Positions 41,071-49,675 of a stretch of DNA of 64,000 bases are shown one piece after another. Within the stretch, counting starts at the first letter, position 1, and every line of letters starts with the position of its first letter. The stretch comes from VGMA01 sp964655475. Its GTDB lineage: Bacteria > Chlamydiota > Chlamydiia > Chlamydiales > VGMA01. Position numbers and translations under genes: made by a program. The notes under the pieces were generated by a model. That model ran no database searches. It was not told the origin of the DNA and saw nothing but the letters and a program-made list of their open reading frames with translations. Where the stretch lies: NCBI GenBank assembly GCA_964655475.1, contig CAZZMO010000006.1, positions 1 to 64,000 of the forward strand. Direction: 5' to 3'.

Positions 41071-43056
41071 ATGTCAGGTTTACAAATTATTATAGACTCC
41101 CGTGGAGGGGGCGGCCACATCGCCGCTGGTAAAGCTCTTAAAGCTCGTTGGGATAAAGAAAAAGGGCACGAAACACGTACTCTCGACTTTATGGGAGATG
41201 ACATGATCAACTCCCTCAAGCTCCCTTTTGTGGGCAAAATGGGGGACTACTCCTGTGAGCGCTGGAATAATGCGCAGATGCGGGGTGATATCAATGAGTT
41301 AAAAAGCGTTGTAGGTCTACAATGGTTAACAGACCTCATTTTTTATCCCATTGCTGTCAGGAAATTTACTCAGTACCTTCGGAAGTTAGAAAAAGAACCA
41401 GAGCGTGTTGTATCAACCCAAGCTCTTTGTATTGATGCTCTTGCTAGAGCCATCCTGACTGTCAATAAAGAGAAAGGGTGGAACATGAGGCTTCAGGTTC
41501 ACATGACCGACTTGCCAACAGATTCTGCCACACACTTTTTCCATTCCCTTGGGAATGTAGGTCGCCATAAGGAACTATCTAAACTAGTATCCCTTTATAC
41601 TCCCTGCGATCCCCATTGCAAGCCTGGCGAAACCTCTGAAGAGTTCTGGAAGCGGATGGTGGGAGATGTTGCAGTCATCAGAACCAACAAATTGCCGATC
41701 CGAGAAGCTTTTTTTACACACCACTGTACGATTGGGCAACAAGCAGACATCACCGTTAGAGTGAACCACCCTCATGAGTTAGATATCCTCCGATTAGGAG
41801 CTAGAAGCGGTGAAGTACCTGATCGCTTACCAGTTGATAAAAAAATTCATTACCACATCCGACCTGAAGATCGCGTTACCACTTTGATGCTCGGAAGTCA
41901 GCCCCCCGATAAAGCGGTGAATGGTTATTTTGATGCTTTTATCTCCTCTGCAAAACGTGAAGAGATGGCATTTCGTGCCTCTATGGGACTCAGTGAAGAA
42001 GATACCATTGATGGAAGTCTTCTCCCACAATATTACTTCTTTGCTTTTTGTGGAAAACCAGAAGATCCTTCTAAACCTGATGAGACGAACGAACTACTGC
42101 GCAAAGTAGAAAGGCACTTAGAGACTTATTCAAAAGAACGTGGCGGAGTTGGCCTACCTCCTAACATCAGGATCATCCCCTTCACGTTTCAAGATGATGA
42201 TACCCTAGCTCCGATGCTCCACCGCAGTAACGTAGCGATCACGAAATCTGGAGGCTCCACCTGCTTTGAGTTGATGCAGCTTCATAATGATCAAGCTCAT
42301 CTCGATCTTCCAGACGATCAAAAAAGAACCGTCTTTATCCATTCTGAAGGTCTTCGACCTGATGGTAATAGCTTTACTGATTTCCTCTGGGCCGTTTGGT
42401 GTGCAATTGTTAAGTTCGTGAAATGGTTTTTTGGAGTCAAAGATTACACAGATCCAGGAGATATCTACCCTGATCTATTGACTAGAGAAGACATGTATGA
42501 AATCCAAGAAACCTGCCGCATGGCTGCAGCTGCCCATAATCTCTCCCCTTCACTCTATGTCGATCCTTTATTTAGAGATGGAAATTTACGAAGAGACCCA
42601 GCTCCAATGACACCTTTTTACGCAGCATTCGATGAAATGGAGAGAAGAAATGCTCTTCGTATTGATGAAAGATACTTTACTGAGCAGCAAAGGATTAATA
42701 CGATCGCAAATAGAACAGATGAACTCATGGAAGCAGCGTTGAAAAAGAAACGCTCTTCTAAAGATCCATTCCCTCGTGTTGAAGAGATGAGAAAAATTGC
42801 CATTCAGCAGCTTCTTGTAGAGCAAGGAATCGCTGTTTGGGAAGGGGGGAACGCCAACATGCTCCATGAAACGATTGGAGCCAAAGTGGTCAGCCCTACT
42901 TATGTGAATCACTTCCTTCCAGGTGCTTTCTTTAGAACCCCTGAAGAGATCCAAAAGATTGGAGCAAGCCTTGTAGAGGTACATCAGAATGAAGAGGATT
43001 CTATAACAGACGAGATCGGATATGACTTATCTTCAATTGACAGTCGAAACATTTAA
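41071..43056 (+). CDS. GT-B-like protein of unknown function (MGDG synthase/MurG-like)
   Basis: A 661-residue protein that starts with SRGGGGHIAAGKALKARW, the glycine-His loop of MGDG-synthase and MurG-type glycosyltransferases. A late segment NVAITKSGGSTCFELMQL (about residues 390-407) matches the donor site with GGST. Between them lie VSTQALCIDALARAI and MTDLPTDSATHFF, also reminiscent of MGDG synthases, but the insertions and the 200-residue tail (with EGGNANMLHETIGAKVVSP) are not. A hydrophobic stretch near 430-450 could touch a membrane. It might modify a host or bacterial lipid or act as an effector; the function is not known. It has its own promoter. Confidence 0.8.
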   Translation: MSGLQIIIDSRGGGGHIAAGKALKARWDKEKGHETRTLDFMGDDMINSLKLPFVGKMGDYSCERWNNAQMRGDINELKSVVGLQWLTDLIFYPIAVRKFTQYLRKLEKEPERVVSTQALCIDALARAILTVNKEKGWNMRLQVHMTDLPTDSATHFFHSLGNVGRHKELSKLVSLYTPCDPHCKPGETSEEFWKRMVGDVAVIRTNKLPIREAFFTHHCTIGQQADITVRVNHPHELDILRLGARSGEVPDRLPVDKKIHYHIRPEDRVTTLMLGSQPPDKAVNGYFDAFISSAKREEMAFRASMGLSEEDTIDGSLLPQYYFFAFCGKPEDPSKPDETNELLRKVERHLETYSKERGGVGLPPNIRIIPFTFQDDDTLAPMLHRSNVAITKSGGSTCFELMQLHNDQAHLDLPDDQKRTVFIHSEGLRPDGNSFTDFLWAVWCAIVKFVKWFFGVKDYTDPGDIYPDLLTREDMYEIQETCRMAAAAHNLSPSLYVDPLFRDGNLRRDPAPMTPFYAAFDEMERRNALRIDERYFTEQQRINTIANRTDELMEAALKKKRSSKDPFPRVEEMRKIAIQQLLVEQGIAVWEGGNANMLHETIGAKVVSPTYVNHFLPGAFFRTPEEIQKIGASLVEVHQNEEDSITDEIGYDLSSIDSRNI

Positions 43057-43074
43057 CCGCCACCTCTCATCTAC

Positions 43075-43848
43075 TTAGAAGCTGACAAAACGATTTACCT
43101 GGTCTTGCTGTAACACTTCGATGGTAAGAGGTTTAGCTCCCAGCCTGTTTTGAATAGTTTCGAGCGCCACTTTTGGATGATTACACTCTGAAGAAAGGTG
43201 CGCTAAAAATACTTGCTGGAGCCTTGTCGAATAGACGGCCTCCAAGAGCTCTGCAGAGGCATGATTCGAAAGATGCCCTTGCCTTCCTAAAACACGTTCT
43301 TTGTACACTTGAGGCCTCGAAGAGGCATGAACCATCCCCTCATCATGATTTGCTTCTAAAATCAGCGCATCTAAATCTGAGAGATGGGCTTTAACTAGGG
43401 ACGTAGCAAACCCGAGATCTGTACAGATCCCCAGTCGATATCCTGAATATTCTAACGTAAAAGCAACAGGGTCTAGAGTATCATGCTGTACACTGAAGGG
43501 CATGATCTCAATATCTCCAAAGTGGAATGACTCCCCTGTCGAAAAGATCTTGAACTTCGGTCTGTGATCAAAGGCAGCAGTAATCCCTTTTGCTGTTTCG
43601 ACATTCGCAAATATAGGGATAGCAAACTTCTTGGACAAGAGTTCTAATCCTTTGATGTGATCAGAATGTTCGTGACTTACCAAAACAGCGTCAATATCCT
43701 CGATCGAAACGCCTATCTCTTTCAGCCTTAAATCCAAGTGCTTAAAATTGATACCAGCGTCGATCAGGATTTTTACCCCACGGGTCCCAACATAAGTCGC
43801 GTTACCTTTTGATCCTGAAGCTAATGAACAAAACCCTTCCAAAACCAT
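43075..43848 (-). CDS. Metallo-beta-lactamase fold hydrolase (YycJ/WalJ-like)
   Basis: A 257-residue MBL-fold hydrolase. The N-terminal FCSLASGSKGNATYVGT is the YycJ mark, followed by VLVSHEHSDHIKGLELL (metal ligands HxHxDH), TDLGFATSLV, EANHDEGM and FLAHLSSECNHP. In other bacteria the family is linked to DNA repair and replication (exonuclease-like activity) and to cell-wall stress control. Start may be ATG at 43848 or TTG at 43857; both have weak ribosome-binding sites. It is convergent with the GT-B-like gene, 18 bases from its stop. Confidence 0.9.
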   Translation of the reverse strand: MVLEGFCSLASGSKGNATYVGTRGVKILIDAGINFKHLDLRLKEIGVSIEDIDAVLVSHEHSDHIKGLELLSKKFAIPIFANVETAKGITAAFDHRPKFKIFSTGESFHFGDIEIMPFSVQHDTLDPVAFTLEYSGYRLGICTDLGFATSLVKAHLSDLDALILEANHDEGMVHASSRPQVYKERVLGRQGHLSNHASAELLEAVYSTRLQQVFLAHLSSECNHPKVALETIQNRLGAKPLTIEVLQQDQVNRFVSF

Positions 43849-43949
43849 CCCTTTCAATCGGATTCTAGTATAATGAATTGGGTTAAAAAAAACAGCAATC
43901 TCTTGATAAAGAGCCCTCTTTTATCACCTATCTTCTGATCCTGTATCAT

Positions 43950-45194
43950 ATGCCCAAGATGAAAAAAGTGCTCCTTTCTAGTTTAATCGGCAATATCTTG
44001 GAATGGTATGAATTCTCCATTTTTGCCTTCTTTGCCATAGATATTGTCTACGACCTCTTCCCAAAACAAGATGGAGTCTCTGCCTCCCTTCAAGCCTTTG
44101 CTGTTTTTGCCTGCGGATACTTCATCAGACCCATTGGTGCTTTGGCATTTGGGTATGCAGCAGACCGGTTTGGCAGGAAGAAAATCTTGCCGATCAGCAT
44201 CATCTTGATGGCGATTGCCACCACGGCTATTGGATGCATCCCCTCATATGCAGAAATTGGGATCACAGCCAGCGTTCTTCTCATCATAGGTCGCATGCTC
44301 CAGTGCTTTGTCGTCGCCGGAGAATACACCTCCTCCATCGTCTATCTCGTTGAACATATGCCAAAAAATCGGCGCGGTTTATTTGGAAGCCTTTCCTCAT
44401 TTGGCAGCTACCTAGGGACATTTTTGGGATCGAGCGCTGCCACACTCGTAAAATACTTAAACATCTCTTGGAGATGGGCTTTTATCGCAGGAATATTCTT
44501 AGGGATTCTTGGCATTTATATGAGAAAGCATCTTCCAGAAACTCCTGACTTTCTAGCGATTGAAAAAGAACATAAAATCTCAAAAAATCCGATCAGAGAG
44601 CTTTTCCGACATGCAAAAAAACAAACCTTTCAAGGCCTTGGCCTTGCGATACTGCCAGGAGTTGTCTTCTACCTACTCTTTGTCTACTTGCCTGCCTTTG
44701 TAGGAGAATATGGCCACTTCTCAAGGCCAGAAGTACAAAATGTCAACACCCTCGTTTTACTCATTGTACTCATGATCGTCCCACTTCTTGGCTTTTTATC
44801 AGACTATATTGGTAGGTGGTTTTTTCTCACCATAGGACCTCTTTTCTTTGTCATCGCAACCCCTTTTCTTTTCCACTTCATGCTCCAAGATTCTCGAAAT
44901 GCTCTAATGGCCTCTCAGATCCTCATTGGTGTCATGACATCCATGTCTGATGCGGTCATTCCAGGAACTCTCGTCTCATTATTTCCTCCCCATCAACGCT
45001 GTACAGGAGTTGCCATCTCGATCAATATCTCAAATACTTTTTTCGGAGGTTCAGCTCCCCTCGTTGCAACACTCTTAGTTTACAAGACAGGAAGTACTCT
45101 AGCTCCAAGTGGCTACATCATTTTACTCGCTATATTGGCTCTGATTTCTGTTGTTACCATCTATAAAAATAGAAAATTACACTCATTAGTGTAA
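43950..45194 (+). CDS. MFS transporter of the metabolite:H+ symporter type
   Basis: A 414-residue protein with about twelve hydrophobic segments. It opens with the MHS-family start SSLIGNILEWYEFSIFAFFAI, and has the motif GYAADRFGRKKILPISI between segments 2 and 3 and FGSLSSFGSYLGTFLGS. Members import small acids, proline, betaine or similar osmolytes with protons. In an intracellular bacterium it would take such a compound from the host. A TATAAT at 43869-43874 lies 75 bases upstream. Substrate cannot be called from sequence. Confidence 0.9.
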   Translation: MPKMKKVLLSSLIGNILEWYEFSIFAFFAIDIVYDLFPKQDGVSASLQAFAVFACGYFIRPIGALAFGYAADRFGRKKILPISIILMAIATTAIGCIPSYAEIGITASVLLIIGRMLQCFVVAGEYTSSIVYLVEHMPKNRRGLFGSLSSFGSYLGTFLGSSAATLVKYLNISWRWAFIAGIFLGILGIYMRKHLPETPDFLAIEKEHKISKNPIRELFRHAKKQTFQGLGLAILPGVVFYLLFVYLPAFVGEYGHFSRPEVQNVNTLVLLIVLMIVPLLGFLSDYIGRWFFLTIGPLFFVIATPFLFHFMLQDSRNALMASQILIGVMTSMSDAVIPGTLVSLFPPHQRCTGVAISINISNTFFGGSAPLVATLLVYKTGSTLAPSGYIILLAILALISVVTIYKNRKLHSLV

Positions 45195-45202
45195 AAAAAT
45201 AT

Positions 45203-45231
45203 TTGACATTGGTTCTTCTCTGAATTATAGA
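45203..45231 (+). promoter_or_regulatory. Promoter of the 84-residue gene
   Basis: TTGACA (45203-45208) and TATAGA (45226-45231) with a 17-base spacer, giving a leader of about 24 bases that contains CAGGGGA before the ATG at 45262. It is one of the best consensus promoters in the window. Confidence 0.65.
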
Positions 45232-45261
45232 AAGACATTTATTTAAAAGAGCAGGGGAACA

Positions 45262-45516
45262 ATGGAAAGTCAGTGCCTTTACGAAGAGATGGATCAAACA
45301 TTAGATCAACTTCTCAAAAATGAAGAGGTACTCGATGCCATTCAAAGAAACCCCAAATTAAGTTATGAAAAAGAGACGCTAGAAAAAATGCAGGTCTCTT
45401 TAGTGGCCCATCTTCTTCATGTGCATGACGGACTTGAAAAGCGCTACAAAAATAGGCTTCGCAAGTCAAGAACTCAAAAGGTCAAAGAGATGGCTTCGAG
45501 GTACCCTCTCTATTGA
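45262..45516 (+). CDS. Small helical hypothetical protein
   Basis: An 84-residue protein predicted to be helical: an acidic first half (LYEEMDQTLDQLLKNEEVLDAI) and a strongly basic C-terminus (KRYKNRLRKSRTQKVK). It has no membrane segment or known domain. The combined TTGACA promoter and AGGGG ribosome-binding site make it a real and probably well expressed gene. The last 51 bases overlap the end of the convergent HIBCH-like gene. Confidence 0.78.
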   Translation: MESQCLYEEMDQTLDQLLKNEEVLDAIQRNPKLSYEKETLEKMQVSLVAHLLHVHDGLEKRYKNRLRKSRTQKVKEMASRYPLY

Positions 45517-46461
45517 TGGGTAAGACCATTTTGGCGCGCCATCTTTATCAATGATCTTCGCCCTAATTCCCTCATATAGATCTTGTTCTTTCATAAACGC
45601 TTTTGCTACACGAGTATCCATAGCAATGACTTCATCAAATGTCATAGACTCTGCTCGCTTGAGTAGTTCAAACGTCACAAGTAGGCTTAGGGGAGGAAGA
45701 GTGCGAAGAAGCTTCAATGTCTCTTGAGCAAACGGCGTCCCTGATCGTTCAAGTGATTGGAAAGTAGTCTCCAAAGAATCTTTGGAAAAATGCTGCTCTA
45801 TCTCGAGATCCACATCTGTTGGTTTAAAAGAGGATTGAACAGCAATTTCACGAAGCTCTTTTTCAACATCTTGAGTCTTCATAATCCTCTCGATCCACAC
45901 CTCTTTCTCTTCTCGAGTAATAGCATGAGTGACAAGACCTAGAGCTATCCCTCTCTCAAGACCCACACGACTTCCAGTGAGAGCGAGGTACCAGCCGATA
46001 TGGCAGGGCATCTTCACAAAAAAAGAGGAGGAGGCGACATCGGGAAAAAAACCGATGTGCATTTCTGGCATGGCAAATTGATAATTCTCTGTAGCGATTT
46101 GGTAGCGTCCATGTTGACTAATGCCTACGCCACCACCCATGACCATTCCATCAATGAGGGCAATATAGGGTTTTGAATAGTGAAAGAGCTGTTGGTTGAC
46201 GCGGTATTCATAAGAGCAAAACTCTCCATTTTGTTCAGGATCTTTCACTTCATAAAAGTAGCGGATATCAAACCCTGAGCAAAAAGCCCTTTCCCCTTTA
46301 GCATAAATCAATACATGACGAATCTCCTCATCTGCTTCAAATCGGATGAGCTCTTCGTGAAGCAGAATCAACATTTCTGGAGTCAAGGCGTTCAGTTTTT
46401 TCTCTCGATCGAGATGAATGATTCCTGCGGACCCTACTTTCGAAAAATTAATATCGGGCAA
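45466..46461 (-). CDS. Enoyl-CoA hydratase-family protein, 3-hydroxyisobutyryl-CoA hydrolase-like
   Basis: A 331-residue crotonase-fold enzyme. HLDREKKLNALTPEM, RAFCSGFDIRYFYE (oxyanion hole), VMGGGVGISQHGRYQIATE and PEMHIGFFPDVASSSFF are as in 3-hydroxyisobutyryl-CoA hydrolases of valine breakdown; the C-terminal IDKDGAPKW block is also HIBCH-like. A hydratase role is the alternative. It overlaps the end of the E1 gene upstream by 14 bases, so both are made from one mRNA, which suggests joint branched-chain acyl-CoA metabolism, though the rest of that pathway is not in the window. Confidence 0.85.
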   Translation of the reverse strand: MPDINFSKVGSAGIIHLDREKKLNALTPEMLILLHEELIRFEADEEIRHVLIYAKGERAFCSGFDIRYFYEVKDPEQNGEFCSYEYRVNQQLFHYSKPYIALIDGMVMGGGVGISQHGRYQIATENYQFAMPEMHIGFFPDVASSSFFVKMPCHIGWYLALTGSRVGLERGIALGLVTHAITREEKEVWIERIMKTQDVEKELREIAVQSSFKPTDVDLEIEQHFSKDSLETTFQSLERSGTPFAQETLKLLRTLPPLSLLVTFELLKRAESMTFDEVIAMDTRVAKAFMKEQDLYEGIRAKIIDKDGAPKWSYPSIERVPRSHLFDLLSS

Positions 46462-48457
46462 GTGAGAGGAGCTCCCGTTTTAGAGACTCCTTCGAGGGGA
46501 GCTGTGCGTCTTCGAGAATTTTACTGTAAGGAACTACGGCATTCGCGCCGGTATGTCTTCTGATCGGGGCATCGATGTGCTGAAAGGCTTTTTCTACCAT
46601 CAAAGCAGCGATCTCTCCTCCAAATCCTCCCGTCTTTGCCGCTTCATGAAGAATGAGCATTTTCCCTGTTTTTTTCAGAGATGTAAGTAGAAGTTCTTCA
46701 TCGAGTGGATAGATCGAACGGATATCGATCACTTCGACAGAAATCCCCTCTTTTTCGAGATCTTGAGCTACATCGAAACCGAGCATGACGTGATAGCCCC
46801 ACGTTACAAGAGTAATATCTGTCCCCTCTTTGACAATCGCCCCTTTCCCTAGAGGAAGGAGAGCCTCTTCTGATGGAAGGGCCCTTGCGACAAATCGTTT
46901 CTGACGGTAGATCCCCTTATGCTCTAAAAAGACCACAGGGTTTGGATCCCGAATGGCCGCCTTCAATAGACACTTCGCATCGTAGGCGTTACTCGGCATC
47001 ACAATTTTAATTCCTGGGATGTGAGCCAAGATCCCTTCAATATTTTGTGAATGGTAAGGTCCCCCTTGAATGTAAGCGCCACAAGGCATTCTCACAACGA
47101 GCGGCAGACTCCATACACCGTTACTTCTATAATAATAGCTCGAAATTTCATTGATTAATTGATTGAACCCAGTCCACAAATAATCGGCAAATTGAATCTC
47201 CGCAACAGGCTTATGTACTCCATCTAGCGCAAGGCCTAGCGCTAATCCTAAAATCGTCGATTCTGCGAGAGTAGTATTGAAACAGCGGCGGTCAGAAAAG
47301 AGTTCAGTGAGCTCTCTTGTCACACCAAAAACGCCCCCTTTTCCATGAGCCACATCTTGCCCAAAGACGACAACGCCAGGATCTCTTTTCATCTCCTCTT
47401 TGAGGGCCAAATTGAGAGCATCTACCATCACGACAGCCTCTCCCTGCCCCACTTCTTGAGTCGCTTCCATATCCGATTTGATGAACAGATCTCCGATCCC
47501 AAGTGTTGGATCAGGGTGGGGAACATGAAGCGCTCCCTGAAGTGCGATCTCCATCTCGTTTTCAATTTCTTCTTCAATCGATGCAATAGCAGCAAAGGAT
47601 AATATCCCTTCCTCTACAAGCCACTCTTTAATCTTTTCGAGAGGATCTTTGGCAAGATCTCTCATTTCATCTTCAGCAGATTTATACTTCTTCGGATTAT
47701 CACTACTGCTGTGGGGTCCAATTCTTGCCACTTTGGCAACAATAAGAGAAGGCCCTTCTCCTGCACGTCCTCTCTGGATCGCTTTGGAAAAGGCATTGGT
47801 TAAACTTTCTACATCAAATCCTGAAACGGTGAACACCTCAAGCCCTTCATATCCCTTCGCCATTTTTGAAATGCAAAGACCTGCTGTTTGTTCCTCTTTC
47901 CGAACAGAAATGGCCCATTCATTATCTTGAATGGTCATGATGAGTGGCAACTTGTGAATGCTTGAAAAATTAAGAGCTTCGTGGAAATCCCCTTGAGATG
48001 TAGAACCATCTCCTCCAGAAACATAGACCACTTCATCAGCACCTCGAAGTTTTGCCGACATGGCAACTCCGACCGCTTGTAAAAATTGAGACCCTACGCA
48101 ACTCGACTGGCAAGGGAGGCGGAGTTTGGCATCAGAGTAATGCTCCGGCATCTGCCGGCCACCAGAATGGTTTTGAACCCCACGCGCTAAAAAGGCTGCC
48201 ATCAATTCTGTTAAGTCAGCGCCAATTCCTACGGCAAAGCCCCGATCGCGGTAGTAAGGAAGACCCCAATCTTTCCCTTTCGTGAACAGAGTCCCGGCAA
48301 CTACGCCGACCATCTCATGTCCGAGAGAGGAAAGGTGGAAGGTTCCCCCTTGATTTTGCTTCGCTAAAAGAAGGGCTTTTTCATCAAAAAGCCGAGTCCT
48401 GATTACCCCTCTCAAAACGTCTGTAAGATATTCAACCGATAAGAGCTGTTTTAACAT
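46448..48457 (-). CDS. 2-oxoacid dehydrogenase E1, fused alpha and beta subunits
   Basis: A 669-residue thiamine-diphosphate enzyme that decarboxylates a 2-oxoacid. Residues 1-310 are E1 alpha, with the cofactor motif GGDGSTSQGDFHEALNFSS and IQDNEWAIS; residues 335-669 are E1 beta, with VFGQDVAHGKGGVFGVT, EIQFADYLW and PCGAYIQGGPYHSQNIEGIL. The fused form matches the Chlamydia gene annotated pdhA/B or branched-chain dehydrogenase E1. Substrate is pyruvate or a branched-chain 2-oxoacid; the HIBCH neighbour favours the latter. No E2 or E3 is encoded nearby. Confidence 0.93.
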   Translation of the reverse strand: MLKQLLSVEYLTDVLRGVIRTRLFDEKALLLAKQNQGGTFHLSSLGHEMVGVVAGTLFTKGKDWGLPYYRDRGFAVGIGADLTELMAAFLARGVQNHSGGRQMPEHYSDAKLRLPCQSSCVGSQFLQAVGVAMSAKLRGADEVVYVSGGDGSTSQGDFHEALNFSSIHKLPLIMTIQDNEWAISVRKEEQTAGLCISKMAKGYEGLEVFTVSGFDVESLTNAFSKAIQRGRAGEGPSLIVAKVARIGPHSSSDNPKKYKSAEDEMRDLAKDPLEKIKEWLVEEGILSFAAIASIEEEIENEMEIALQGALHVPHPDPTLGIGDLFIKSDMEATQEVGQGEAVVMVDALNLALKEEMKRDPGVVVFGQDVAHGKGGVFGVTRELTELFSDRRCFNTTLAESTILGLALGLALDGVHKPVAEIQFADYLWTGFNQLINEISSYYYRSNGVWSLPLVVRMPCGAYIQGGPYHSQNIEGILAHIPGIKIVMPSNAYDAKCLLKAAIRDPNPVVFLEHKGIYRQKRFVARALPSEEALLPLGKGAIVKEGTDITLVTWGYHVMLGFDVAQDLEKEGISVEVIDIRSIYPLDEELLLTSLKKTGKMLILHEAAKTGGFGGEIAALMVEKAFQHIDAPIRRHTGANAVVPYSKILEDAQLPSKESLKRELLSLARY

Positions 48458-48499
48458 GGATCCTCGTTCGATTGCACACTCTCTTTACTTGAAAGAGAG

Positions 48500-49615
48500 C
48501 TATTTTTTTGGCTTCTTTGTCTTGTACTGAATCGGAGTTACATGCTTGACTTTTGCTCTCGCTGTCGCTTCCCCATCCTTTTTGGAAGGGCGACCTCTCT
48601 TTTTAGGTAGGGCCCCTTCAAACAATTTCGAAAGCTTTTCCCCCTCTTCTGACGGAGAGGTCTCTCTTTCAATTTGTTTTTCTTCCATGCCAGAATGGAT
48701 CGCTTTGCGGATCCTTTCATCGTAAGGATTTTCTTCATCTGTATCTTTTACGCGGTGAGAAAGATGACGTAGCGATTCGAGTCGCTGAGAGAGAACTTCC
48801 AACTTCGTATCAACTTTCATTCTTGGCGTCCCTTTCATGTTCGCAAGGAACTGCGCTTCTGTATCGAATTTCGCAGAGAATGAAACTGCACCGCTTGAGT
48901 ATTCAGGAGAGAAAAGGAAATGGCGAAGGCTCGCTGGAACTGTTGTGTAGATATCGTCTGTGAGCTGTGGCTCCAGTTCTACTTTAGCGACTTGCTTCGG
49001 AGGACGTCCCCTCTTTGGCCTTGGATTGAGCGCTTCGTTGGAGTAATAGGTATTGGCTTTCATCACGAGCGCTTCCCGCCCATTTTGGAGCTCTTTTGAC
49101 ACTTTCGCATCAAACTTATGTTCTTTCAATCGTTCAACGACACTCTTAGAGAGCTCTATGTCTTCTTCGAACACAAAGAACACTTCACACTGTCTGAGCC
49201 ACTCAATGATTCGAACGCGCGATCTCTCGTGGTAATACTGCTGCCATTTATCGAGCTCTGACAAGTGGTCATAAATGAATTCCAAGAAGTTTTCCCGAGC
49301 CTCTTTGGCACCAATGATATCGAGAAGCTTCTCTTTTGCGTCAATATCGTAAACTTTTTCGTTGACAAACCCTTCCATGAACTTCTTAGTTTCATAGTAG
49401 GTTAGCTTCGGAACAGCACAATATCTCTCAGAATTCTCTAGAATCTCTTTCTCACCAAGGTCCAGATCGGCCTGGTTCTTATCAGAATCGAGAAAAAGTA
49501 AAAAGCCCTCGACGCGGTCGAGGAAAAAATCTCTTTCATCATCAGACTTAGAAAAGGCTTCTAATAATCGATGATAGCGGAGAATAAGGGGTTGTTGAAC
49601 TTTTGGGTATCTCAT
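48500..49615 (-). CDS. UPF0158-family protein with two AT-hook motifs
   Basis: A 371-residue protein. The first 160 residues fit the UPF0158 family (FLDRVEGFLLFLDSD, RYCAVPKLTYYETKKFMEGFV, WQQYYHERSRVRIIEWL). The rest is charged and probably disordered and holds two AT-hook cores, KRGRPPK (about 205-211 from this start) and KKRGRPSKK (about 344-352), plus a Lys-rich tail. AT-hooks bind the minor groove of AT-rich DNA, so the protein is probably DNA-associated. I placed the start at ATG 49615 because the family usually begins here; an ATG at 49666 has AGGA upstream and would leave only 9 bases to the divergent serS start. Confidence 0.82.
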   Translation of the reverse strand: MRYPKVQQPLILRYHRLLEAFSKSDDERDFFLDRVEGFLLFLDSDKNQADLDLGEKEILENSERYCAVPKLTYYETKKFMEGFVNEKVYDIDAKEKLLDIIGAKEARENFLEFIYDHLSELDKWQQYYHERSRVRIIEWLRQCEVFFVFEEDIELSKSVVERLKEHKFDAKVSKELQNGREALVMKANTYYSNEALNPRPKRGRPPKQVAKVELEPQLTDDIYTTVPASLRHFLFSPEYSSGAVSFSAKFDTEAQFLANMKGTPRMKVDTKLEVLSQRLESLRHLSHRVKDTDEENPYDERIRKAIHSGMEEKQIERETSPSEEGEKLSKLFEGALPKKRGRPSKKDGEATARAKVKHVTPIQYKTKKPKK

Positions 49616-49675
49616 GGCGGCAGTGTAGCATAGAAGACTATTGTATAAAAAGGAAAAATTCTTCATGATGTTCCT

